Source: Alphaproteobacteria bacterium
Lineage (GTDB): Bacteria > Pseudomonadota > Alphaproteobacteria > RF32 > CAG-239
Reading direction: 5' to 3'
NCBI GenBank assembly: GCA_017964705.1
Contig: JAGCRL010000023.1
Location: 1-5,822, forward strand
DNA: 5,822 nt
In this document: one piece after another, positions 1 through 5,066 of the stretch
Layout: each line of letters opens with the position of its first letter
Numbering within the stretch: the first letter of the stretch is position 1
Translations under genes and position numbers: made by a program
Notes under the pieces: model-generated
What the model was told of the DNA's origin: nothing
Seen by the model: only the letters and a program-made list of their open reading frames with translations
The model's database searches: none

Positions 1-48
1 ATAAAACCGATAATGTATAAATGGTATTTTTTGAAAAAATAAATCATG

Positions 49-1161
49 TTAAACATTAAATAAGAAATTCATTAAATCACCATCCTGAACAACATAATCT
101 TTGCCTTCAGAACGCATTTTCCCTGCTTCTTTACAACCTTGCTCTCCATTATATTTAATATAATCATCATAAGCAATTGTTTCAGCGCGAATAAATCCTC
201 TTTCAAAATCTGAGTGAATAATACCGGCACATTGAGGGGCTTTTGAACCTTTAATAAAAGTCCAGGCGCGAACTTCTTTAGGACCGGCGGTAAAATATGT
301 TTCCAAACCTAATAAGGCATAGCCTGCTTTGATAATTTTGGTTAGTCCGGTTTCTTCTAAGCCGAGAGCGGCAAGAAATTCTTGTTTTTCTTCTTCACTG
401 TCTAATTGAGCTACTTCAGCTTCAATGGCGGCAGATATAATTACTGCTTTGGCATTTTCTTTTTCAGCTTTTTCGAAGACTTTTTTAGAAAATTCATTGC
501 CATTGGCGGCACTTTCTTCATCAACATTGCAAACATATAAGACAGGTTTTGAAGTTAATAATTGCATCATTTGATATTGTTTATAAGCATCTTTGTCTTC
601 TTTTAAGGGGGCAGCAGTTCTGGCCGGTTTTCCTTCTTTAAGAGCAGCTATAATCGGTTCCATTACGCGGGCGCGGACAGCTGCTTCTTTATCTCCGCCG
701 GTTTGAGCTTTCTTTTTGGTTTGTTCAAAACGTTTTTCTAAAGATTCCAAATCTGCAATCATCAATTCCGTTTCAACAATTTCAGCATCACGAATGGGGT
801 CTACGGAACCCTCTACATGAGTGATGTTGCTATCTTCAAAACAACGTAGAACATGAATAATAGCATCTGTTTCGCGGATGTTGGCTAAAAATTGATTGCC
901 TAAGCCTTCACCTTTAGAGGCGCCTTTAACAAGGCCTGCAATATCTACAAATTCTAATTGTGTGGGAACAATATTTTTCGGATGTACAATATCTGCTAAG
1001 GCTTGCAAACGTTTATCCGGTACGGCAACGCGTCCGGTATTGGGTTCAATTGTGCAAAACGGAAAATTTGCCGCTTGAGCCGCAATGGTTTGTGTTAACG
1101 CATTAAATAAAGTTGATTTTCCAACGTTTGGCAGGCCAACAATGCCACAATTAAAGCCCAT
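49..1161 (-). CDS. ychF: Ribosome-associated ATPase/GTPase YchF (Ola1/Obg family)
   Basis: The 370-residue product is a full-length YchF (family members are usually about 363 residues). The P-loop GLPNVGKST is at residues 9-17, followed by the NFPFCTIEPN block at 32-41. The switch II motif DIAG is at 73-76, and the usual catalytic Gln is replaced by Leu77, as expected for the hydrophobic-substitution (HAS) subgroup. The altered G4 motif NVDE is at 212-215; in this family it goes with a preference for ATP over GTP. A helical coiled-coil insertion follows at about 130-200, and a TGS-like C-terminal domain runs from about 286 to 370. The family binds ribosomes and has been linked to stress responses. 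The ATG is preceded by AAGGAG seven bases upstream, which fixes the start. It lies downstream of rplY-pth on the same strand, but two small genes with terminators intervene, so it is probably transcribed separately. Confidence 0.98.
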   Translation of the reverse strand: MGFNCGIVGLPNVGKSTLFNALTQTIAAQAANFPFCTIEPNTGRVAVPDKRLQALADIVHPKNIVPTQLEFVDIAGLVKGASKGEGLGNQFLANIRETDAIIHVLRCFEDSNITHVEGSVDPIRDAEIVETELMIADLESLEKRFEQTKKKAQTGGDKEAAVRARVMEPIIAALKEGKPARTAAPLKEDKDAYKQYQMMQLLTSKPVLYVCNVDEESAANGNEFSKKVFEKAEKENAKAVIISAAIEAEVAQLDSEEEKQEFLAALGLEETGLTKIIKAGYALLGLETYFTAGPKEVRAWTFIKGSKAPQCAGIIHSDFERGFIRAETIAYDDYIKYNGEQGCKEAGKMRSEGKDYVVQDGDLMNFLFNV

Positions 1162-1194
1162 GTTATTGCTCCTTTTATTCTATTTTGTATATGT

Positions 1195-1223
1195 GGTATA
1201 GGCGATATTTTTGTTAATTGCAA
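1195..1223 (-). promoter_or_regulatory. Probable ychF promoter
   Basis: On the minus strand TTGCAA (1218-1223) and TATACC (1195-1200) are separated by exactly 17 bp. The expected transcription start is near 1188, about 27 bases before the ychF ATG. The -35 box sits directly beside the terminator of the preceding gene, which supports independent expression of ychF. Assigned by consensus match only. Confidence 0.4.
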
Positions 1224-1224
1224 T

Positions 1225-1263
1225 AAAAAAAGCAGGCAGAATTTTAGTTCTGCCTGCTTTTTT
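1225..1263 (-). terminator. Intrinsic terminator after the 137-residue ORF
   Basis: A perfect 10-bp stem (GCAGGCAGAA at 1232-1241 with its complement at 1248-1257) closes a 6-base loop. It is flanked by seven A on one side and six T on the other. It starts two bases after the stop codon of the minus-strand gene, so it is that gene's terminator. The symmetric A/T tracts would let it act in both directions. Confidence 0.9.
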
Positions 1264-1265
1264 AG

Positions 1266-1679
1266 CTATTTCTTATCGAGCACATTATGTTTATAAGCAG
1301 TGGGATGCTCTTTCTTCATAAGCTTTTTTGCTTGTTCGCTCCAGTTTATGCCTGCTCTTGTAAAAATGTAGATTAAATTTGTGCGTTCGAGTTCAATAAT
1401 GGCTTTTTCCACATCATATGGAAGATTTTTTCCATATTTTTGTGTCATTGCCATCACATAACCATCTGAAAGACGACCGTAACATCCAACTCTTTGCAGT
1501 GCTTGCGGATAGAGGTGGATTTCCAGTGCAACTTTTACCAGCGGTTCACCAGGTGTAACATCTTTACAGACGTTAGCTTTTTCTACCACCCATAGGACGT
1601 AATCTTTTGAAAACTCTTTTGGTGGTTTGGCAATAGGTTTTTTGCGCTTGCCAAATAAGTTAGGAAATTGAAATTTCAT
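1266..1679 (-). CDS. Uncharacterised 137-residue protein, paralogue of the adjacent 155-residue protein
   Basis: I do not recognise this family. The protein is soluble-looking, with no signal peptide or membrane segment. A basic, proline-rich N-terminus (residues about 10-22) precedes a mostly helical body. From His55-Leu56 to the C-terminus it aligns with the neighbouring 155-residue protein with a single one-residue gap. Shared features are HL, LP (86-87), LE (97-98), AGxNWS (109-114), a Met at 121 and HPxAY (125-129). The N-terminal halves do not obviously align. The ATG is the only usable start: an in-frame stop lies four codons upstream. There is no Shine-Dalgarno sequence; the leader is almost entirely A and T. 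Its own terminator follows immediately, and a candidate promoter lies at 1724-1752, so it is probably monocistronic. The two proteins could bind each other or a common partner, but nothing in the sequence shows this. Confidence 0.8.
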   Translation of the reverse strand: MKFQFPNLFGKRKKPIAKPPKEFSKDYVLWVVEKANVCKDVTPGEPLVKVALEIHLYPQALQRVGCYGRLSDGYVMAMTQKYGKNLPYDVEKAIIELERTNLIYIFTRAGINWSEQAKKLMKKEHPTAYKHNVLDKK

Positions 1680-1723
1680 ACGTATATTTATTTAATAGTC
1701 AGAATAATATTATTTGGAACCGC

Positions 1724-1752
1724 AGAATAAAATATGTTTAGAAAAAAAGCAA
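1724..1752 (-). promoter_or_regulatory. Candidate promoter of the 137-residue ORF
   Basis: On the minus strand TTGCTT (1747-1752) and TATTCT (1724-1729) are 17 bp apart. The predicted start near 1717 gives a leader of about 38 bases. It begins right after the terminator of the upstream gene, where a new promoter would be needed. In such AT-rich DNA a chance match is possible. Confidence 0.35.
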
Positions 1753-1753
1753 G

Positions 1754-1789
1754 AAAAAACAGCCTAAGACTAGGTCTTAAGCTGTTTTT
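1754..1789 (-). terminator. Intrinsic terminator after the 155-residue ORF
   Basis: An 11-bp stem (1760-1770 with 1774-1784) closes a 3-base loop, with A and T tracts outside it (1754-1759 and 1785-1789). One position is a G-U pair in minus-strand RNA but an A-C mismatch in plus-strand RNA. This indicates that it evolved to act on minus-strand transcripts. It begins seven bases after the stop codon of the 155-residue gene. Confidence 0.85.
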
Positions 1790-1796
1790 GAAAGCA

Positions 1797-2264
1797 TTAG
1801 CGCATCAAATCAGATGCGGTTCTTCTTTGCTCGAAAATCCTGTTATAAGCTTTAGGGTGTTGTCTCTCCATGATGGTTGTTGCCCTGCTGCTCCAGTTAT
1901 GGCCGGCATTTGTGATTGAAATCAACAAGTAGTCGGCATCTTCCAAACCAAGTAAACGTTGCTCAATTTCGAGCGGCAAGGTGCCATTGTATATCTTAAC
2001 GATAACAAGTGCATAGATTTCTACCATGTGTTTTTCTTTGTTTAGCATGGTGAGAGCAGGCCAAGAGAGATGCATTTGAGGAATGTGGTTCAGAAATTCC
2101 TCATCTTCTTCAGGAAAAGTTTTGTTGGTCTTAATAACAATTTCCTTTAGCTTGATGTTTCTTTCACTGTCTTCCATTTTTTTTAATGCCAAATATTGCG
2201 CGGCAAATTTTTCGGCAACTGCTTCTTTAGAAGACATAGACGGTGTTTTTTTGTAAGATGCCAT
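1797..2264 (-). CDS. Uncharacterised 155-residue protein, paralogue of the adjacent 137-residue protein
   Basis: I do not recognise this family. The product has no signal peptide or membrane segment. Residues 1-60 are charged and probably helical (Lys/Glu-rich, with an acidic PEEDEE patch at 51-56). From His65-Leu66 onward it aligns with the 137-residue neighbour: HL, LP (96-97), LE (107-108), AGxNWS (120-125), Met132 and HPxAY (136-140). A short basic tail (RR, then DLMR) follows. The gene starts 42 bases after the pth stop with no terminator between, so read-through from the rplY-pth operon is possible. However, a perfect TATAAT lies only four bases before the ATG and there is no Shine-Dalgarno sequence. 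A strong terminator ends the unit. Function is unknown; the tandem paralogy points to gene duplication at this site. Confidence 0.8.
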   Translation of the reverse strand: MASYKKTPSMSSKEAVAEKFAAQYLALKKMEDSERNIKLKEIVIKTNKTFPEEDEEFLNHIPQMHLSWPALTMLNKEKHMVEIYALVIVKIYNGTLPLEIEQRLLGLEDADYLLISITNAGHNWSSRATTIMERQHPKAYNRIFEQRRTASDLMR

Positions 2265-2268
2265 AATG

Positions 2269-2274
2269 ATTATA
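2269..2274 (-). promoter_or_regulatory. Possible -10 box just before the 155-residue ORF
   Basis: A perfect TATAAT on the minus strand ends four bases before the ATG. Used as a -10 box, it would start transcription at or within the start codon and give a leaderless mRNA, which would fit the missing Shine-Dalgarno sequence. No good -35 hexamer is found 16-18 bp upstream, and TATAAT is easily found by chance in this AT-rich gap. Confidence 0.25.
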
Positions 2275-2306
2275 TTAAAATAAACAGAATAATTTTAAGT
2301 AAACTT

Positions 2307-2879
2307 CTATTTGGCATTATACATGCCGGTAATGTTAGAATAGTGTGCAATATCTGTTTTTATTAATTCATTAATTGTAGAAGCAACAAAATCTAACTTT
2401 TCTTCTAAAACTTCCAATTCCGCTTTTGAAAAGCGTGATAATACAAAATTAATGGTATCAATGTTATGTTCTTTGGGCGATCCTGCGCCGATGCGGATAC
2501 GATTATATTCCGGTCCAATGTGTGCATCTATGTTTTTTAATCCGTTATGTCCGCCGGAAGATCCGCCTATTTTGGCTTTAATTTTTCCTAAAGCTAAATC
2601 TTTATCATCATGTATAACAATAATATTTTTCGGTTCTATCTTATAAAAAGAGGCAACTTTTCCTACAGAATTGCCGGATAAATTCATGAACGTTTGCGGT
2701 TTTAAGAGCAAAACTTTTTCATTTTCTATTTTGCCTTCGGCAATAAGGCCTTCAAATTTATTTTTATAGGGGGCCAAATTATAGCGGCCATGAATTTTAT
2801 CGGCCGCCATAAATCCTATATTGTGGAGGGTTAGAGCATATTCCTCACCGGGATTTCCAAGACCAACCACTAAAAACAT
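2307..2879 (-). CDS. pth: Peptidyl-tRNA hydrolase
   Basis: This cytosolic enzyme cleaves the ester bond of peptidyl-tRNA released from stalled ribosomes, recycling the tRNA. At 190 residues it is the normal bacterial Pth length. All family motifs are present: GLGNPGxxY at 6-14, with Asn9 and the catalytic His19 in LHNIGF; PQTFMNLSG at 61-69 with Asn66; HDDKD at 90-94 with Asp91, which supports the catalytic His; and GGSSGGHNGLK at 105-115 with Asn112. These match the E. coli residues Asn10, His20, Asn68, Asp93 and Asn114. The gene starts 15 bases after the rplY stop codon. A modest AGGTAG lies eight bases before the ATG, so it is co-transcribed with rplY. It ends in TAG with no terminator before the next gene. 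Confidence 0.98.
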   Translation of the reverse strand: MFLVVGLGNPGEEYALTLHNIGFMAADKIHGRYNLAPYKNKFEGLIAEGKIENEKVLLLKPQTFMNLSGNSVGKVASFYKIEPKNIIVIHDDKDLALGKIKAKIGGSSGGHNGLKNIDAHIGPEYNRIRIGAGSPKEHNIDTINFVLSRFSKAELEVLEEKLDFVASTINELIKTDIAHYSNITGMYNAK

Positions 2880-2894
2880 TTTGGTATCTACCTA

Positions 2895-3185
2895 TTATTT
2901 GCGCATAAAATCAACATGAATCGGTAAATCTGTTACCGGGTGAAATTGAACATCTTTGCAAATAACTTTTTCATTCTTTTTGCCAAGAGAGATAACAATG
3001 GTTGATTTATAGAAATCGGCCAAATCCAAAGCTTTTTCAAGTTCAACAGGGTGAAGACTAATGTTTACGGCGTCTTTTTTGCCCCCATAGATAACAGCAG
3101 GAACGCGACCTTCTCTACGACATGCACGAGCTGCCCCCTTACCTGCTTTTTCACGCAAAACTGCATTAAATGTAATATCTGACAT
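2895..3185 (-). CDS. rplY: 50S ribosomal protein L25, single-domain form
   Basis: L25 binds 5S rRNA in the large subunit. The 96-residue product has the L25/Ctc N-terminal domain: RExAGKGAARACRREGRVPAVIYGG at about 11-35 (basic, RNA-binding), VELEKAL at about 47-53 and DVQFHPVTDLPIHVDFMRK at the end. The sequence style is that of the long alphaproteobacterial Ctc proteins, usually about 200 residues, but it stops exactly where their second (TL5-like) domain would begin. It is thus close to the 94-residue E. coli form in length. The stop codon is followed directly by the leader of pth, with no remnant of a second domain. AAGGAA seven bases before the ATG fixes the start. It is the first gene of the rplY-pth operon, with a strong promoter and a structured leader. 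Confidence 0.96.
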   Translation of the reverse strand: MSDITFNAVLREKAGKGAARACRREGRVPAVIYGGKKDAVNISLHPVELEKALDLADFYKSTIVISLGKKNEKVICKDVQFHPVTDLPIHVDFMRK

Positions 3186-3218
3186 TGTAATATTCCTTTT
3201 TATTTATGTTAAGATAAT

Positions 3219-3245
3219 CCGATAACCTCCAGGGGTGTTATTCGG
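3219..3245 (-). promoter_or_regulatory. Hairpin in the 5' leader of rplY
   Basis: In minus-strand RNA, CCGAATAAC (3245-3237) pairs with GTTATCGG (3226-3219), giving eight base pairs with one bulged A and a 10-base loop. It lies at the very 5' end of the predicted transcript (start near 3246). A GGAGG sequence (3230-3226) is partly buried in it. An alternative pairing of AACCTC (3252-3247) with GAGGTT would compete if transcription began slightly upstream. The position suggests mRNA protection or ribosomal-protein feedback; neither is shown by the sequence. Confidence 0.45.
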
Positions 3246-3252
3246 TGAGGTT

Positions 3253-3281
3253 GTTATAGGCCTAAAGATTTTATTTGTCAA
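3253..3281 (-). promoter_or_regulatory. Strong promoter of the rplY-pth operon
   Basis: On the minus strand a perfect -35 box TTGACA (3276-3281) and TATAAC (3253-3258) are separated by 17 bp. The predicted start is A at about 3246, giving a leader of about 61 bases before rplY. It lies immediately after the pssA hairpin and is the best sigma-70-type match in the window. Confidence 0.8.
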
Positions 3282-3286
3282 ATTAT

Positions 3287-3320
3287 TTTTAAAGCCCGCT
3301 TATGAGGGCGGGCTCTAAAA
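3287..3320 (-). terminator. Hairpin after pssA, probable terminator
   Basis: A 13-bp inverted repeat (3287-3299 with 3308-3320) with an 8-base loop starts directly after the pssA stop codon. The core AGCCCGC/GCGGGCT is GC-rich. One pair is G-U in minus-strand RNA but A-C on the other strand, favouring a role in pssA mRNA. The usual T run is poor: the Ts fall inside the stem and are followed by AAAAATAATT. It may therefore be a weak terminator or an mRNA 3'-end stabiliser. Confidence 0.55.
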
Positions 3321-4124
3321 TTATATATCTCCTGTTTTCTTTTGATATTCCCGATATAATCGTCTATCTCTCATAAATCGAAGAACGCCATAAGGAATAC
3401 TTAGAGTATAAAGTGCTGTCAAAATTCCTAAAGTCAGCCATGTTTGTGTAAATAAGAAGTGGGCAATAATTGCCACAATAACTAATAAAGGTACAACCAT
3501 GGAAGGCTTAATTTTGGCTTTCTTTAAAGATATTGTCGGGATTTGGCTTGTTTCAAGGTAAAATACAATGCACATCCAAATACTGCAAAACACGTGTGTT
3601 CTTAAAAACGGTTTGGTTTCTACCAAATCAAAACCCAATAAAACTGGCATCATAACCATTGCCGCGGCAGCAGGTGCTGGAACACCGGTAAAGTAATGAG
3701 ACCAATACGGAGGAATGTTTTCTTCTTCTAACATTGTGTTAAAGCGAGCCAAACGCATGGCCATGCCCATAGCATAAAGCAGGCAGAAAAACCATCCGAT
3801 TTTTGGCAGGTCAAACAAACACCATTGATACATTAAAATCGCCGGAGCAACCCCAAAACACAAAAAGTCGCTTAACGAATCGAGTTCGGCTCCAAATTTT
3901 GAAGAAGCTTTGAGCATGCGAGCGACACGTCCGTCTAAACCATCAAACAGAGCGGCTAAAAAAATAAACAGCACAGCTCTGCTCCAGTTTTCGCTAATTG
4001 CATAGCGAATGGAGGTCATACCCGAACATAGCGCCAACATAGTTACAATATTGGGCACAAGTTTTCGAAAAGGCATTTCAGAAAGCTTGTTTTTGGAAAT
4101 GGGTAATTTCCTTTCTTTTTTCAT
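3321..4124 (-). CDS. pssA: CDP-diacylglycerol--serine O-phosphatidyltransferase (type II, membrane)
   Basis: The enzyme makes phosphatidylserine from CDP-diacylglycerol and L-serine, the precursor of phosphatidylethanolamine, in the inner membrane. The 267-residue product carries the complete CDP-alcohol phosphotransferase signature D61-x2-D64-G65-x2-A68-R69-x8-G78-x3-D82-x3-D86, whose aspartates bind the metal and the substrate. Around it are about eight hydrophobic segments (roughly 22-42, 49-60, 84-98, 109-125, 148-165, 178-191, 208-227 and 230-250). The second half resembles PssA more than phosphatidylglycerophosphate synthase, but related CDP-alcohol transferases cannot be fully excluded. 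The N-terminus is basic and cytoplasmic. The start is set by AAGGAA six bases before the ATG. The psd decarboxylase gene that often accompanies pssA is not beside it: a tRNA gene lies upstream and rplY downstream. It seems to be transcribed alone. Confidence 0.9.
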   Translation of the reverse strand: MKKERKLPISKNKLSEMPFRKLVPNIVTMLALCSGMTSIRYAISENWSRAVLFIFLAALFDGLDGRVARMLKASSKFGAELDSLSDFLCFGVAPAILMYQWCLFDLPKIGWFFCLLYAMGMAMRLARFNTMLEEENIPPYWSHYFTGVPAPAAAAMVMMPVLLGFDLVETKPFLRTHVFCSIWMCIVFYLETSQIPTISLKKAKIKPSMVVPLLVIVAIIAHFLFTQTWLTLGILTALYTLSIPYGVLRFMRDRRLYREYQKKTGDI

Positions 4125-4148
4125 AAAATTTTCCTTTCTTAAATAAAA

Positions 4149-4182
4149 GCATATACCGAAACGCTGTTTCTGTCGTATATGC
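4149..4182. promoter_or_regulatory. 34-bp inverted repeat in front of pssA
   Basis: Outer arms GCATATAC (4149-4156) and GTATATGC (4175-4182) enclose inner arms GAAAC (4158-4162) and GTTTC (4166-4170) around a 3-base centre. The right arm covers the candidate -10 box of pssA, so it could be an operator. Read as minus-strand RNA, it is a hairpin followed by TTTTATTT, resembling a terminator or attenuator about 17 bases before the pssA Shine-Dalgarno sequence. Confidence 0.5.
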
Positions 4183-4202
4183 CGTGTTTTTTAAGTGTTC
4201 AA
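4174..4202 (-). promoter_or_regulatory. Candidate pssA promoter
   Basis: On the minus strand TTGAAC (4197-4202) and TATACG (4174-4179) are 17 bp apart. Transcription would begin near 4167, about 43 bases before the ATG, inside the inverted repeat. Assigned by consensus match only. Confidence 0.45.
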
Positions 4203-4246
4203 AAGTGCGCTGCATCAATTGAACATAAAGAATTTTATTCTTAATT

Positions 4247-4297
4247 AAAAAAAAAAACAAGTTTTATGTTGCATTTATATTTTTTTGTTTGTATAAA
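4247..4297 (+). promoter_or_regulatory. tRNA-Leu promoter with upstream A-tract
   Basis: TTGCAT (4269-4274) and TATAAA (4292-4297) are separated by 17 bp, giving a start near 4304, about 12 bases before the mature tRNA 5' end. A run of eleven A (4247-4257) lies at about -57 to -47, where UP elements of stable-RNA promoters bind the RNA polymerase alpha subunit. Confidence 0.65.
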
Positions 4298-4315
4298 GTC
4301 TTCTGTTATGGATTT

Positions 4316-4402
4316 GCGCTTGTGGCGGAACTGGTAGACGCTGCAGACTTAAAATCTGTTGGGAGCAATCCCGTGCCGGTTCGATTCCGGCCTAGCGCAC
4401 CA
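4316..4402 (+). tRNA. tRNA-Leu (anticodon UAA)
   Basis: This 87-base class II tRNA folds completely. The acceptor stem is 4316-4322 with 4392-4398, followed by discriminator A4399 and encoded CCA (4400-4402). The D arm contains the GGTAGAC block. The anticodon stem is 4343-4347 with 4355-4359, and the loop CTTAAAA gives anticodon TAA (4350-4352), reading UUA and UUG. The long variable arm GGGA/TCCC (4361-4364 with 4369-4372) is typical of leucine tRNA. The T arm is GCCGG/CCGGC (4375-4379 with 4387-4391) with loop TTCGATT. The acceptor stem has one U-U mismatch at the 6-67 position (4321/4393). It has its own promoter and terminator. Confidence 0.97.
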
Positions 4403-4410
4403 TTTCAAAT

Positions 4411-4437
4411 AAAGCCGTCCACTTGGGCGGTTTTTTT
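4411..4437 (+). terminator. Intrinsic terminator of the tRNA-Leu gene
   Basis: The left arm AAAGCCGTCC (4411-4420) pairs with GGGCGGTTTT (4425-4434) across a 4-base loop, using two G-U pairs in plus-strand RNA. A run of seven T (4431-4437) follows. It starts eight bases after the tRNA CCA. Confidence 0.9.
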
Positions 4438-4544
4438 ATTGGCATTTTAAGAACAGTTTATTTTTAAAGTTATATGGTTTTTGGTGCAATAATATTGACT
4501 TTTTGATTTATTTTGTTAGAAACAAATGGTCAGGAGAAGCCATA

Positions 4545-5042
4545 ATGCCAACCTATTTAATTATCGGAAATATTTTTTCTCTATTATCAGCCATTTGCAT
4601 TGCCATATCGGTTATTAAAAAAAGTAAAAAAGGGTTTATGTATTGGCAAATTGGTGATACATTTTTCGGTATTATAGCAAATATAGCTTTATATGCTTAT
4701 GCCGCATTGGTGATAAGTATTATCTGTTTTATTCGTAATATTTTATCTTATAAAGATAAACTCAGTATAAATATTACATATATTTTACTTTTTTTAAGTG
4801 TAGCAGTCGGATTGTATGCCAATAATCGCGGAATAATCGGGCTGTTGCCGATTATTGCCTCGGCCAGTTATACAATTTGTATTTATATAACTAAAAATGA
4901 ACAACAAATGCGGTATGCTTTGGTTTGTAATATGCTTTTGTGGTTTGTGCATAATTTCTATGTGCAAGCATATCCGTCTGCGGTGGCAAATATTGTTTTG
5001 TGTTTGTGGACCTCAATCCAGATTTTTAAGAATCGAAATTAA
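4545..5042 (+). CDS. ygjV: YgjV-family inner membrane protein
   Basis: The 165-residue protein is almost wholly hydrophobic, with about six membrane segments (roughly 4-24, 34-50, 52-67, 75-92, 98-116 and 122-160 as two). It matches the YgjV family of uncharacterised inner membrane proteins. The best marks are an LP at 101-102 that opens the second half, MR at 122-123 and the block WFVHNF at 133-138, which I recall as WxxHNF in E. coli YgjV. The two halves look like repeats of a three-helix unit related to PQ-loop/SWEET proteins; transport is therefore possible but unproven. The start was chosen at 4545 because AGGAG (4532-4536) lies eight bases upstream. An ATG 42 bases earlier in frame has no ribosome binding site. 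Two TAA codons end it, and it converges with the SemiSWEET gene 24 bases away. A possible but weak promoter is TTGACT at 4495-4500. Confidence 0.8.
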   Translation: MPTYLIIGNIFSLLSAICIAISVIKKSKKGFMYWQIGDTFFGIIANIALYAYAALVISIICFIRNILSYKDKLSINITYILLFLSVAVGLYANNRGIIGLLPIIASASYTICIYITKNEQQMRYALVCNMLLWFVHNFYVQAYPSAVANIVLCLWTSIQIFKNRN

Positions 5043-5066
5043 TAAGTTTTGTAATAGTGAACTGCT

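Noticed and set aside
1..48. Terminator after ychF
   Set aside because: The T/A-rich stretch at about 25-42 can fold only into a weak A-T stem with almost no loop; not convincing, and a true terminator may lie outside the window.
896..1078. Plus-strand 60-codon open frame
   Set aside because: It lies wholly antisense inside ychF, has no ribosome binding site and no recognisable product.
1734..1919. Plus-strand 61-codon open frame
   Set aside because: It runs across a terminator and the antisense strand of the 155-residue gene, with no ribosome binding site.
1266..2264. Toxin-antitoxin pair formed by the two small genes
   Set aside because: The two proteins are paralogues of each other, do not overlap, and are separated by a terminator, which does not fit a toxin-antitoxin operon.
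2452..2646. Plus-strand 64-codon open frame
   Set aside because: It is antisense to the conserved catalytic region of pth; the reading frame is a by-product of pth codons.
4078..4260. Minus-strand 60-codon open frame upstream of and overlapping the pssA start
   Set aside because: It has no Shine-Dalgarno sequence, crosses the palindrome and promoter, and its protein begins with a low-complexity stretch coded by the A/T tract.
4247..4290. Minus-strand terminator formed by the poly-A/T tract near 4247-4265
   Set aside because: The only stem (AAAAC/GTTTT) is five A/T-rich pairs with a 2-base loop; the A run is better explained as an upstream promoter element of the tRNA.
4316..4402. tRNA-Leu as an integration site for a mobile element
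   Set aside because: I found no second copy of the tRNA 3' end, no integrase and no phage or plasmid gene within the window.
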